A stretch of 64,000 nt of DNA, taken from NCBI GenBank assembly GCA_030674185.1, contig CM060312.1, positions 58,026,902 to 58,090,901 of the forward strand, read 5' to 3'. Positions 34,660 to 46,472 of this stretch are shown here, piece after piece. A program made the position numbers and the translations under genes. This stretch comes from Monoplex corrugatus (Eukaryota > Mollusca > Gastropoda > Littorinimorpha > Ranellidae). Positions within the stretch are counted from its first letter, which is position 1, and every line of letters begins with the position of its first letter. The notes below the pieces were generated by a model. It made no database searches, was not told the DNA's origin, and saw only the letters and a list, made by a program, of their open reading frames with translations.

Positions 34660-36650
34660 ATGAGAGTAGGTAGGGGTGGGTAGTGAAGGTGGCACAAACA
34701 GTCAGGTAGGGGTGGATAGTGAAGGTGGCACAAACAGTCAGGTAGGGGTGGATAGTGAAGGTGGCACAGTCAGGTAGGGGTGGATAGTGAAGGTGGCACA
34801 AAGTCAGGTACATGTAGGTGTGGATAGTAAAGGTGGCACAAACAGTCAGGTAGGTGTGGATAGTGAAGGTGGCAGTCAGGTAGGTCTGGATAGTGAAGGT
34901 GGCACAGTCAGGTAGGTGTGGATAGTGAGGTGGCACAGTCAGGTAGGGGTGGATAGTGAAGGTGGCACAAAGTCAGGTAGGTGTGGATAGTGAGGTGGCA
35001 CAGTCAGGTAGGTGTGGATAGTGAAGGTGGCACAGTCAGGTAGGGGTGGATATTGAAGGTGGCACAGTCAGGTAGGTGTGGATAGTGAAGGTGGCACAAA
35101 GTCAGGTACATGTAGATGTGGATAGTAAAGGTGGCACAAACAGTCAGATAGGTGTGGGTATAGTGAAGGTGGCACAGTCAGGTAGGTGTAGATAGTGAAG
35201 GTGGCACAAAGTCAGGTACATGTAGGTGTGGATAGTAAAGGTGGCACAAACAGTCAGGTAGGTGTGGATAGTGAAGGTGGCACAGTCAGGTAGGTGTGGA
35301 TAGTGAAGGTGGCACAGTCAGGTAGGGGTGGATATTGAAGGTGGCACAGTCAGGTAGGGGTGGATAGTGAAGGTGGCACAGTCAGGTAGGGGTGGATATT
35401 GAAGGTGGCACAGTCAGGTAGGGGTGGATAGTGAAGGTGGCACAGTCAGGTAGGGGTGGATAGTGAAGGTGGCACAGTCAGGTAGGGGTGGATATTGAAG
35501 GTGGCACAGTCAGGTAGGGGTGGATAATAAAGGTGGCACAGTCAGGTAGGTGTGGATAGTGAAGGTGGCACAGTCAGGTAGGGGTAAATAGTGAAGGTGG
35601 CAAAACAGTCAGGTAGGGGTGGATAGTGAAGGTGGCACAAACTGACAGGTAGGGGTATATAGTGAAGATGGCACAAACGACAGGTAGGGTGGATAGTGAA
35701 GATGGCACAACAGTCAGGTAGGAGTGGATAATGAAGATGGCACAAGCAGTCAGTAGGAGTGGATAATGAAGATGGCACAAGCAGTCAGATAGGAGTGGAT
35801 AATGAAGATGGCACAAACAGTCAGGTAGGGTGGATAATGAAGTGGCACAAACAGTCAGATAGGAGTGGATAATGAAGATGGCACAAACAGTCAGGTAGGA
35901 GTGGATAATGAAGATGGCACAAACAGTCAGGTAGGAGTGGATAATGAAGATGGCACAAACAGTCAGATAGGAGTGGATAATGAAGATGGCACAAACAGTC
36001 AGATAGGAGTGGATAATGAAGATGGCACAAACAGTCAGGTAGGAGTGGATAATGAAGATGGCACAAGCAGTCAGGTAGGAGTGGATAATGAAGATGGCAC
36101 AAACATCAGGTAGGAGTGGATAATGAAGATGGCACAAACAGTCAGATAGGAGTGGATAATGAAGATGGCACAAACAGTCAGGTAGGAGTGGATAATGAAG
36201 ATGGCACAAGCAGTCAGGTAGGAGTGGATAATGAAGATGGCACAAGCAGTCAGGTAGGAGTGGATAATGAAGATGGCACAAGCAGTCAGATAGGAGTGGA
36301 TAATGAAGATGGCACAAACAGTCAGGTAGGGGTGGATAGTGAAGGTGGCACAAACAGGTAGGGGTGGATAGTGAAGGTGGCACAAACAGTCAGGTAGGAG
36401 AGGATAGTGAAGGTAGCACAAACAGGTAGGGGTGGATAGTGAAGGTGGCACAGTCAGGTAAGGGTGGATAGTGAAGGTGGCACAGTCAAGTAGGGATGGA
36501 TAGTGAAGGTGGCACAGTCAGGTGGGGTGGATAGTGAAGGTGGCACAGTCAGGTAGGGGTGGATAGTGAGGGTGGCACGAACAGTCAGGTAGGTGTGGAT
36601 AGTGAAGGTGGCACAAACAGTCAAGTAGGTGTGGATAGTGAAGGTGCACA
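34660..36650. repeat. 32-36-bp minisatellite, about 58 copies, in two variant blocks
   Basis: Outer blocks (about 34660-35700 and 36320-36650) use GGATAGTGAAGGTGGCACA with CAGTCAGGTAGGGGT or GTAGGTGT. The central block (about 35720-36320) uses GGATAATGAAGATGGCACAA with ACAGTCAGGTAGGAGT at a 36-bp period. The central block is open on both strands for 80 to 270 codons. On the plus strand it reads DNEDGTNSQVGV repeatedly. Each unit holds a donor-like CAG|GTAGG. It lies entirely within intron 6. Confidence 0.95.
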
Positions 36651-38085
36651 GTCATCACTTGGTATTTCTTGAGTTGGACTCTTTTTTCCTCAGAGAAAGC
36701 CAGAGAGGTTCATTTTTCATCACTTCCTTATGGACCCCATTCATATGAACACTGCTGGAACTTACAGAGGTTTCTTATCTGTTATCAGTTCCCCTCCACC
36801 TTTACTCTCCTCTTTTCATCTTCCCACCACCTTCCGATATTCCTTCTATTAACTGCTCCCCCACCCCACCCCACCACACCCCCCTATCACTATAGTATGC
36901 AGTCCCACATTTCAGTTACTATTACCTCCCTTGCCGCCCCATTTTAGATTATCAAGTGCAGACCCTTTCAGGTGTATCTTCAGCTGACCTTTTTATCGTC
37001 TTTTGGTCCCCCTCCACTCATCTCTTCCCACCCTGCTTTTTTCCTGGCCTATCCCCTTGCAGATCACATCGCTTGATTGAACCGAAAACCTTGTAGGTTC
37101 TTTTTTTCTTTCTTTTTCTTTTTCTTTTTAAAGCAGCATCACCAGTTTAGTTCCAAAGTCTATTTCTGGTGGTTGAAATTCCTGATGAGAAAAATTTGTC
37201 AGACTTCTGTATTGGCTAAAAGAGTAGTGTGTGTGTGGATGGGTGAGGATGGAGTTTGCGGAGGGATGCCAGAGTAATGGGGTGGGGGTGGGGTGGGGGA
37301 AGAGATAGTGTGAGGAATAGAAGGAGGATGAGTACGGAGGTTGAATCTGTTGTGGATGGTGTTGAAGATGGTAGTGGAGCTGCGTGTGTGATTTGTGAAG
37401 TTTGATTGCTGGGTCATACCTTTGCTAGTGGTTTGAGTGAGAGGGTGTTTGCGCAGAACTCTCTGAACGTTCTTCAGTCTCAGTGGTCCACAGTATTTCA
37501 GTGTGATCTTTCTTGGTTCACATTGTCTTAGTCTTGCCTTTCCAAAAAGTATTTAAGTCGTACTTCAATTAGGCCTGTAGTCTACTTGAGAACATTTCAG
37601 TTGTGTTGGGTTTGATTGTGTGGACTTGAAGATGGCAAGAAGAGAGATTGTTTCTGTGACGACTGAGCGAAGGTCTTCCACAACAAGTACAACACGTGGT
37701 ACAAATTGTTCCTTTTTTATTGTTTCTTACGTTTTCCATGTATGGAAATCATGGTTTGTCTTTTTCTGTCATCCATTTTTTCAGTGTCTCTACAAAAAAA
37801 GAGCAGTGAGGAGAGGACTTGAGAGCAAGTATGGAGAAATTCGTGGCATTTCTTTTCAGGTGTAATTCATGCGGAGTGAGCAAAGATTTCTCTGTGTTTA
37901 TGGATGAACATTCTAGCCAAATCAGGTCATGAGTAATCAGTCAAGTTTGAATTGAATGGACGTAAGACTACTTCTTCGGTCAAAAGGTAAAAATATACTA
38001 GTACAGAGAAAGTAAGAGGGTACTCGTATTGCGGTTTCTATAATTGTTATTACCCATTATTAACAAAATAACTGATTTGTTGCAG

Positions 38086-38289
38086 GCATAACCTTCACTC
38101 CCCGTGAAACTGGTGAACACTTGGTGAATGTACTTCGCAATGGCAAGCACATCGCCAACAGCCCCTTCAAGATCATGGTGGGAGAGAGTGAGCTTGGCAA
38201 TGCCAACAAGGTCAAGGTCACTGGCAAGGGCCTGACGGAAGGCATGGCTAATGAGGTCAATGAGTTTGTTGTGGACACCAGAGAAGCTG
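38086..38289 (+). CDS. Filamin exon 7: second half of repeat 18 and start of repeat 19
   Basis: The exon is 204 bp, phase 1-1, acceptor TTGCAG and donor GTGAGT. It encodes [60 protein letters not shown] and VVDTREAG. It follows NGHLG of exon 6 across a 13.5-kb intron. Human filamin A has ISFVPKETGEHLVHVKKNGQ, SEIGDASRVRVSGQGLHEG and FIIDTRDAGYGG in order. It contains strands F-G of repeat 18 (GEHLV..NG..I..SPF) and strands A-B of repeat 19. It is the longest exon of the set. Confidence 0.98.
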
Positions 38290-39099
38290 GTGAGTTGTCT
38301 TTTCCAAATATGGAGAGACGTTTTGATCATCTGTATGATAAGCATTCATGACAAAAACAGTTTTGAGATTTACTGAACTAGCATTTATAATAAAGTTGGT
38401 TTGTAGATTATTTCTTTAAATGGCTTCTTGGATTAAACTAGACTTGTTTCATGAAGTAATTCATAGATATTACCCGATGAGATTTTCTCAAAATTAAAGA
38501 GATTTTTAGGATACACGAGCCTTAATCAAAATGCTAACATACACAGGAAACTTTGGAACAGAGTTTCGTGAAAATGTTGAGGGATCATTTAGGGGATTGC
38601 CACTTCTGAATATGTGGTATGTTACATAAGGCGACTTAGAAAGTATAAAGCATGAAAGAACTGTGTGTTGGCTGGGCTCATGAAAGGCCTTGTCCAATTA
38701 ACATGGAATGGTAGAATTCTGGTTTCTCAGTAGAATTGATACCTTTGAGAAAAAAGGCCTTGTCCAATTAACATGGAATGGTAGAAATCTGGTTTCTCAG
38801 TAGAATTGATACTTTTGAGGAATGTAGGGAAAAAGAGTGTTCCAGTGTGCAGAATTCGATACAACATTTTTGGAACTAGGACAAATATGTGATAAAGCTA
38901 TTGGGCATGTGAACAATACAAATAAAAAAAAAACAACGACAACAAAACCACAAAAAAAACAAAAAAAAACAACGACAACAAAACTACAAGTTTAATTGAC
39001 TGGGAAAATATGTTTCACCATTTAGAGGTATAGTGAGTAGGGAACAAAATCTTCAATCTCGAGTGAAAGTGTTTAACAAGAACTGTGTGTATTGTGCAG
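38290..39099 (+). other. Intron 7 (0.8 kb)
   Basis: The intron contains a 68-bp direct duplication (38685-38752 and 38754-38820; AAAGGCCTTGTCCAATTAAC at each start), nearly identical and so recent, and an A-rich stretch (38920-38990). Otherwise it is plain. Confidence 0.9.
38685..38820. repeat. 68-bp tandem duplication
   Basis: The two adjoining copies differ at only a few positions (for example GTAGAATTC against GTAGAAATC). Confidence 0.93.
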
Positions 39100-39252
39100 G
39101 TTATGGAGGCATGAGTCTGTCCATCGAAGGTCCCAGCAAGGCAGATATCGAGTGTCATGACAACGAAGATGGAACTTGCAGAGTGACCTACAAACCCACG
39201 GAACCAGGAACGTATATCATTAACATCAAGTTTGCTGATCAGCATGTCCCAG
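39100..39252 (+). CDS. Filamin exon 8: body of Ig repeat 19
   Basis: The exon is 153 bp, phase 1-1, acceptor GTGCAG and donor GTAAGA. It encodes [40 protein letters not shown] and [11 protein letters not shown]. Human filamin A repeat 19 has [36 protein letters not shown] and [13 protein letters not shown], so most residues are identical. This is the best conserved exon of the window. In human filamin A the C-D face of repeat 19 binds integrin beta tails and other peptides when unmasked by force. The SLSIEGPSK strand that forms this face is intact, so the binding function is plausibly kept (inference). Confidence 0.99.
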
Positions 39253-40578
39253 GTAAGACTGCAGGCTGCGGTTAGCTAGGCTTTACATCTCTCATCCCTT
39301 TACGATCAGAATGAGCAGAAATGCGGTAGACTGCGCCTAATTTCAGACATCCTGTCGGAGTGAGATGAGTAGTGTATAGAATCACCTTAATGTTATCGAG
39401 GCAGAGGGGGAAAATAAACAAGAACAAAAAATGAATGCCAAGTTGCGTGTTGATTTATGTTTGACACCTTAGTGATAAAGCTGCAAGTCCTTTCTCCCTC
39501 TTCCCCATCTTCGTTTCCCTCCTCCTTCCCTTTCCAAGCTTTCAATTAAAAAAATGTGGAGACATAAAAACAGACTGACACAAGGCAAAGGTGTATTTAT
39601 ATTTCATTGAGGCAAAGATAATGTTTGTATAAGTATCAATTGAATTGTGTGAAAAAGTGTCGGCAATATTTTTTCATCCATTTGAAAATGGGTATGTACA
39701 GAGTTGGGGTCACAGGTCTTGTCAGATAGAAGTTGTAAATTGATCACTTTGAATTGACACGACTACATTTTTTGAGTCAGTGTTAAGAACCTGGGAGGGA
39801 AAACGTTATTTGTTCCAGGTTACATTTGTCATCATTTATTTTAAGTTTGTTGACGGGCTTAGTCTCTGTATACATGAAATGTTAGGCTGTTGCTGAAGAG
39901 GACATGAAGTTTACACGAGTTTAAATTCATCATTATCATGTGCCCTGCTGCATGACGTTGGCGATCATGACCCTCCACACGAATCTGTCCCCTGTTGCTG
40001 CAATTATATCTCCCACCCTCCCTGTCTTCAGCCACCCTGCAAGCCCGTCCAATATTTTCTGCCTGGGTCTACATGGTGCTCTCTTTCCCTTCAGCTTTCC
40101 TGTCAGTGACCAGGTGTTCTAATTCCCTTTTCCTCATAAAATGTCCTATAAATGTTGCTTGTCTTTTAGCAATCTTCTTTACTAATGATCTTCTTGTGTC
40201 TACCTCCTTCAAGACAGTCTCGTTTGTTTTCTTTGCTGTCCGTGGAACTCTCGACCTTCTTCTTAGAAACCACATTTCATTTGCCTCAATTTTGTTCTGA
40301 CTTTGCGTGTTGACTGTCCACGCCTCATAACCTTACAATAGTACCGGTTCTATATAGCGTTCAAGAACTCTCTTCCTGAGTTTAATTGATAGGCATTTGT
40401 TGGAAAGAACGTTGTTCATCTTCTTGATTGCTGTATTGGCTTGGCCGATTCTGCTGGCTGTTTCTGAGTTGAAATTAGATATGTATATATTTTGTTGAGT
40501 ACCATTAGATTATTCATATCGTTTTTCACAAAGTTATGGTGGACAAATACTAATACAGTGTCAAACGTCTGTGTGCAG
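39253..40578 (+). other. Intron 8 (1.3 kb)
   Basis: About 40% is a minus-strand LINE remnant (39928-40476), ending about 100 bp before the next exon. The rest is AT-rich with nothing else seen. Confidence 0.9.
39928..40476 (-). mobile_element. LINE 3' fragment, copy 3 (antisense to the gene)
   Basis: On the minus strand the peptide reads SRIGQANTAIKKMNNVLSNK, RKRVLERYIEPVLL, a stop codon, GYEAWTVNTQSQNKIEANEM, WFLRRRSRVPRTAKKTNETV, then RRSLVKKIAKRQATFIGHFM. This is the conserved region after the reverse-transcriptase core in many animal LINEs. It has at least one internal stop and a later frame loss near the LEGKR block, so it is dead. The (ATG)n tail lies at 39928-39938 on the reverse strand. 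It is the longest of three copies. Confidence 0.9.
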
Positions 40579-40707
40579 GCAGCCCATATAGTGTGAAAAT
40601 TGGCGGAGAACCCTCAGCCAAGATCACAGAGAGGATCACTCGCCACAAGGCAGCTGCTGATGTCACTCACGTCGGCAGCCAGTGTGAGCTCAGTCTGAAG
40701 ATCCCTG
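40579..40707 (+). CDS. Filamin exon 9: end of repeat 19 and start of repeat 20
   Basis: The exon is 129 bp, phase 1-1, acceptor GTGCAG and donor GTGAGT. It encodes SPYSVKIGGEPSAKITERIT, RHKAAADVTHVGSQCELSLK and IPG. SPYSVKI closes repeat 19. ITERITR..AAADVTHVGSQ is the A-strand region of repeat 20, and CELSLKIPG is strand B. Human filamin A reads KESITRRRRAPSVANVGSHC then DLSLKIPE. In that protein this A strand covers the partner-binding groove of repeat 21 and carries phosphorylation site Ser2152. The matching residue here is Asp (GAT, 40659-40661) and the Arg run is reduced to RHK. A 20.8-kb intron follows. Confidence 0.98.
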
Positions 40708-40779
40708 GTGAGTGCCTGTTTTTATGGCAACAGTTCCGCTCCATATGTATCATCCCTGTGTGATGGAGATCTATCTGTA

Positions 40780-41010
40780 TGTGTGTGTATGTGTGTGTGT
40801 GTGTGTGTGTCTGTCTGTCTGTCTTTGTAGTGTGTCTATGTCTGTCTGTCTGTCTTTGTGTGTGTGTCTGTATGTGTGGTGTGTCTGTGTGTGTTTGTCT
40901 GTGTGGTGTGTGTGTGTGTGTGTCTGTATATGGTGTGTGTGTCTGTGTCTGTGTGATATGTTTGTGTGTCTGACTGTGTGGTGTCTGTATGCTGTGTGTG
41001 TCTGTCTCAA
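40780..41010. repeat. GT/GTCT low-complexity repeat
   Basis: TGTGTG and TCTGTCTG tracts mixed with TATGTGTGG words. Confidence 0.9.
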
Positions 41011-41149
41011 ACACTTATGAATGCTTGTCATTGAGTGATGCGCTTTGTGGCTGTCTGTGTGAATCATTGTCATTTAATCATAGGCTTTGTGAATGTGTCT
41101 TATGCCTATGGGTACGAGTTAAACTTTGTGAACATCATAGTTTATGCAG

Positions 41150-42895
41150 GTGTATCTATCATAGACTTGTGAATGTGTGTCATAGGCTTGTAAGTTTCTC
41201 TCATGGGCTTGTGGAGTCAGCAATAACGCTTGTAGATATGTCAGAGGTTTGTATGTCTGTCGCAAGCATGTAGATGACATAGGCTTGTGTGTCTGGCGAG
41301 GGTACGTTAACATCTATTATGGACTTAAGAGTTTCTGTTATAGGCTTGTGGATGGTAGTCATAGGCTTGTAGGTATATCTTAGGCCTATGGATGTCCTCA
41401 TAGGCTTGTGTGTCTGCCATAGGCTTGTGAGTTTCCGTCATAGGCTTGTGTGTCTGCCATAGGCTTGTGTGTGTCTGCCATAGGCTTGTGTGTGTCTGTC
41501 ATAGGTTTTTGTGTTTCCGTCATAGGCTTGTGTGTCTGCCATAGACTTGTGTGTTTCCGTCATAGGCTTGTGTGTCTGCCACAGGCTTGTGTGTTTGTGT
41601 CATAGGCTTGTATGTCTGTCATAGGCCTATGGATGTCCTCATAGGCTTGTGTGTCTGCCATAGGCTTGTGTGTGTCTGCCACAGGCTTGTGTGTGTCTGT
41701 CATAGGTTTTTGTGTTTCCGTCATAGGCTTGTGTGCCTGCCATAGGCTTGTGAGTTTCCGTCATAGGCTTGTGTGTCTACTATAGGCGTGTGTCTCCCTC
41801 ATATGTTTGTGTGTCCATCAGGGGCTTGTCTGTCAAAGGCTTGTGTGTCTGTCAAAGGCTTGTGTGTCTGCCATAGGCCTGTGTGTCTGCCATAGGCCTG
41901 TGTGTCTGCCATAGGCCTGTGTGTCTGCCATAGGTTTGTATGTCTGCCATAGGCTTGTGTGTCTGCCATAGGTTTGTATGTCTGCCATAGGCTTGTGTAT
42001 CTGCCATAGGTTTGTATGTCTGCCATAGGCTTGTGTGTCTGCCATAGGTTTGTATGTCTGCCATAGGCTTGTGTGTCTGCCATAGGTTTGTATGTCTGCC
42101 ATAGACTTGTGTGTCTGCCATAGGCTTGTGGTGTCTGCCATAGGTTTTTGATGTCTGCCATAGGCTTGTGTATCTGCCATAGGTTTGTGTGTCCATCGGA
42201 GGCTTATGTATCATAGGCTTGTGTGTCTGTCATAGGCTTGTGTGTCCATCATAGACTTGTGTGTCCATCGGAGGCTTGTGTGTCATAGGCTTGTGTGTCT
42301 GTCATAGGCTTGTAGGTCTGTCATAGGCTTGTGTCCATCGGAGGCTTGTGTGTCATAGGCTTGTGTGTCTGCTATAGGCTTGTGTGTCCGTCATAGACTT
42401 GTGTGTCCATCGGAGGCTTGTGTGTCATAGGCTTGTGTGTCTGCTATAAGCTTGTGTGTCCGTCATAGACTTGTGTGTCCATCGGAGGCTTGTGTGTCAT
42501 AGGCTTGTGTGTCTGCTATAAGCTTGTGTGTCCGTCATAGACTTGTGTGTCCATCGGAGGCTTGTGTGTCTGCTATAGGCTTGTGTGTCTGCTATCGGCT
42601 TGTGTGTCCATCAGAGGCTTGTGTGTCATAGTTTTGTGTGTCTTCCATAGGCTTGTGTGTCCGTCATAGGATTGTGTGTCTGCCATAGGCTTGTTTGTCT
42701 GCCGTAGGCTTGTTTGTCCGTCATAGATTTGTGTGTCCGTCATAGAGTTGTGTGTCCGTCTTAGAGTTGTGTGTATGTCATAGGCTTGTGTGTATGTCAT
42801 AGGCTTGTGTGTATGTCATAGGCTTGTGTGTATGTCATAGGCTTGTGTGTATGTCATAGGCTTGTGTGTATGTCATAGGCTTGTGTGTATGTCGT
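41150..42895. repeat. Minisatellite of about 18-24 bp, about 85 copies
   Basis: The unit contains CATAGGCTTGTGTGTCTGC. Several higher-order forms occur: alternating CATAGGCTTGTGT and CATAGGTTTGTATG units (41920-42110), a composite with CCATCGGAGGCTTGTGTGTC (42185-42560), and a uniform block with GTATGTCATAGGCTTGTGT (42770-42890). The left edge fades into single decayed units from about 41080. Confidence 0.95.
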
Positions 42896-42979
42896 ACAGG
42901 AAGCTGGTGGATAAGGTGAGGGAGTCAAAGGGTTAAGCTTTTGCAGTTGGTGGATAGGGTGCGGGAGTCAAAGGGTTAA
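42896..42979. mobile_element. TTAA MITE fragment, copy 2
   Basis: AGGAAGCTGGTGGATAAGGT, then GAGTCAAAGGGTTAA, then GCGGGAGTCAAAGGGTTAA match the right part of the 18345-19035 element. It starts abruptly at the end of the preceding minisatellite. Confidence 0.75.
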
Positions 42980-43119
42980 TACCGAACATAGTTTCTGTCA
43001 ATCAGAAGTCAATAAACGCTTTATTCCGTTTGAAATGACATTCTCACGTGAACTGGCCGTACAAGTATTTTGTATTACTAAGCTGAAAATGTTAAAGAAT
43101 CTGAATGACACAGATACAC

Positions 43120-43128
43120 GCGCACGCA

Positions 43129-43182
<54 letters not shown>

Positions 43183-43205
43183 ACACACACACACACCCAC
43201 ACAGC
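43120..43205. repeat. (CA)n microsatellite with GC-alternating left edge
   Basis: About 60 bases of CA follow CGCGCACGCACGCGC, with CACACC interruptions. Confidence 0.95.
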
Positions 43206-44644
43206 GCACGCATGCACATGCACGTGCACATACATATGCACACATATATGTACAAAACAAAGCTTTTTTTTTTTTTTTTTGTCTATCTGTGGAATGTTTC
43301 GAACAACGTTTGTCCAGCATATATGCAGAAGCGAAAATTTCTCGTAAGCGTAAAAAGAATGTAGTCAGCTTGATTTAGTTTTAAGCTGAACTAACAGAAT
43401 GAACGTGTTTGAAAGAAAGAAAGAAGTGTTTAAATATACTCCCAAGAAAAAGTCAAGGTTGTCTGTGCGCCGAAGTTTGCCAAGCTGGACTGTTTTTATT
43501 TTCCTTCTCTCTCTCCTGTCTGCATATCTTTATTTTTTCTTCTCTCTCTCTCTCATGTCTGCATATCTGTCTCCACCCCCCACCCTGCCTTCCCCCGCCT
43601 TTTTGTATATTTCTGACACACTTAGTCACAGGTAAATATGAAATGAGTGAAATATATGTTTCTTATCCTGCCTGAGGGTGTTTTATGGAGGTCACGATGG
43701 AAACATACTGATACAGAAACCAGATTGGTAAGAGCCAGTAAGGGGGGGGGGGGGGGGAACGGACAGGTGGAGGGAGGGGAAATGTCTGAGTTGCTGCCTT
43801 CAGGCAGGAGATCCAGAGTATATATTTTTATTTGAAAGAAAAAGTGGGGTAGAGGCATAGGAGGTGTGTGTGTGTGAGAGTGTGTGTATGTGTGTGTGTG
43901 TGTTTGTTTAGGGTGTGTTGTGTATGTGTGTGTGTGTGTTTATGCATGTATGTATGTGTATACATTATATGTAGATATAGATACATGTGTGTGTGGCTGT
44001 GTGTGTCTGTGTATCTGCGTGTGTGAGTGTTAGAAGGGAATGGCCTGTGATACATTCAGAGAAATGGAAATTCAGAGTCAGGTGTAGAGAAGAGGCGGGG
44101 ATGAGGGTGTGTGTGTGTGGAATCTGCGAATCTGATGCAGATACGGTCATGGGTTTTCAGGGTCAGATCGGATCTAGAGACGAGACGAGGCTAAGGATTT
44201 CTCGTTTAATTGGAATGGGGTGGGGTGGGGTGTATTAGGAGGCGAGGAGAGAGAGGGGTAGGGGAAAGCTGTGGCTTATGAGTCAGCCATGCAGCTATCA
44301 GAGAGCAGTGGGAGAATGACATGGTACAGAGGAATGCCATTATCTGCAGTGCCGCTTCATCTAGTGGGCCGCACACCACAGTTAGGCTGACATGGAGGTA
44401 CAGCGGATGTTCCGACATGCACGTAATGCACTGTGCTTGCGCTGTATGGTCATAATTATGAATGTGCGCACGATCGTTACGTTTATGACTGCGTGCTCAC
44501 CACGCGCATGCTTGCATCCACTTTAATCTTGCCTCCCACCCAACCCCACCCCGCCTCCCATCTCTTTCTCTCATATACAAATGCATGCACACATGTGAAG
44601 AGACACACAAACGCACGCATGCGCACATAGTTTTTATCTTTATT

Positions 44645-44862
44645 CTCTCTGTCTCTCTGTCTGTCTGTCTCTCTCTCTGCTGTCTGTCTCTCTCTCTTCT
44701 CTCTCTTTTCTCTCTTTTCTCTCTTTCTCTTCTGTCTTTGTCTTTTTCTCTCTCATCTCTCTCCCTCCCTCCTCTCTCTCTCCCTCCCTCTCTCCCTCCC
44801 TCTCTCCCTCCCTCCCTCTATCTCTCCCTCCCTCTATCTCTCCCTCCCTCCCTCTCTTCATT
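44645..44862. repeat. (CT)n / CTCCCTCC pyrimidine tract
   Basis: About 215 bases of almost pure pyrimidine on the plus strand, with CTCTCCCTCC units repeated towards the end. Confidence 0.95.
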
Positions 44863-45148
44863 CTACAGCTGCCATTCCTTCCTTTCCGTCCTTAGCCCCT
44901 TTACTTACTTCTGACAGAACTTTCCATTCTTGTGCCTCAACACCATACATACTGGCTTTAGAAATGATTAGATGAAGAAATGAATTCAAAAATATAGTAT
45001 TCATTATTTGGTAATTAACTAACGTTTAGAGCAAAGCAGCTTCTCCCTCAAAAATACAAGGAACTGCATTGAATGTCTCCCCCCCCCCCCCCACCCCCAA
45101 AAAAAAATCCTAATGAAGAATTCGAGTGTTTTCTATATTGATAAGATA

Positions 45149-45257
45149 TCTCTCTCTCTCTGTCTGTCTCTCTCCCTCTCTCTCTCTCTCTCCCTCTCTC
45201 CCTCTCTCTCTCCTCTCTCTCTCTCTCTCATTCTTTCTTTCTCTCTCTCTCTCTGTA
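45149..45257. repeat. (CT)n microsatellite
   Basis: About 108 bases of CT-rich sequence on the plus strand. Confidence 0.95.
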
Positions 45258-46059
45258 AATAATTTTCTGTCGTCCATGGATGAACCATTGCTAGATTTGG
45301 ACCACAAGTCCAATTCGACAGGAAGTCAGAACTGTTTAAGTTCAAAAGGGGTTAACACATTTTTAGGTCATTAACCCCCCACCCCCACCCTGTAATGTGA
45401 TTATCTTTAAGCAAAAATTTTCCTTGAATTTACTGTGTGATTTTTTTCATTATGTGTTACACGTATTTTTTCATATGAATGCGTTTCAGGCAAATGTTTT
45501 GGTCACAATTACTTCAAATGTGTAATGCCAACAAATAACTAGTTATCAAGTTACGCGTTACGCCCCTTGTTCTTTAGTACCACGTGGTGGGGGAGACAGA
45601 AATTTGGAAGAAAGGAGAAAAAATTCAGATGGTTTGACGTTTCTTTTTCATTCTCTTGAAAATTCTTGTTTTAATTTTTTCAAGCAATGAATGACGATCC
45701 CCTGTAGGGTAGAAATGATGTGTTTTTGAATTGAAGACGGCATTGATGAAAACACGAGGCTCCCTCTGAGACTGCCCTGACTGCGTGCCAAAAGACGGTG
45801 AAAATGGATGTGATCCACGCAGAATTTACTTTGGGGTGGGTTGGGTTTTGGGGGGAGGGGTGAAGCGGGGAAACAGCTCTTTCTGCAGTCCGGCACACAG
45901 GCATTACACAAATGGAACTATCCTGTTGACACGTTGATACTTGTGCGCATGCATGCATACACCCGTGTGCTTGCTTTTATACGCACGCATGTGTGCTGGC
46001 GCGCGCGTGGCACACACATACACACGCACGTGCGCGCATACACACAAATACACTCGTAC

Positions 46060-46066
46060 ACAAACA

Positions 46067-46128
<62 letters not shown>

Positions 46129-46211
46129 GCACACATACATACACGCACATACACACCTCGGCACACACACACGCTTGCATGCACGCACGCGCACACACAC
46201 CACCACACACA

Positions 46212-46242
<31 letters not shown>

Positions 46243-46337
46243 CGTATACACACACACACACACGTGTATACACACACCCCACACACATGTACACGGCACA
46301 CACACACACACACACACACGTACACGGCACACACACA

Positions 46338-46372
<35 letters not shown>

Positions 46373-46402
46373 CACACTCACACTCACACTCACACACGCA
46401 CC

Positions 46403-46467
<65 letters not shown>

Positions 46468-46472
46468 ACAGA
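46060..46472. repeat. Compound (CA)n cluster
   Basis: About 410 bases of CA with regular interruptions (CACCACAC, ACGTATACAC, ACACGGCACAC). Larger blocks repeat, for instance CATGTACACGGCACAC and ACGTACACGGCACAC. Confidence 0.95.

Larger units (their letters stand above)
24630..38085 (+). other. Intron 6 (13.5 kb)
   Basis: The intron holds the donor-bearing array, a CT-rich tract (27480-27600), a 39-bp array (27890-28160), 42-bp repeats (about 28675-28820), an interrupted repeat of about 60 bp with (AT)n (29030-29350), a palindrome (30086-30176), GT tracts (31072-31145, 31500-31565, 32765-32945), a 28-bp array with decaying flank (31750-33770) and a 32-36-bp array (34660-36650). The stretch 30600-31060 is non-repetitive and moderately open in two overlapping frames, but I do not recognise it. 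Protein continuity from exon 6 to exon 7 shows that no exon is missing. Confidence 0.9.

Noticed and set aside
35574..36383. 269-codon minus-strand open frame (CHLHYPLLPDCL repeats)
   Set aside because: It is the reverse reading of a 36-bp minisatellite whose period is a multiple of three. It lies in a filamin intron and has no start context or domain.
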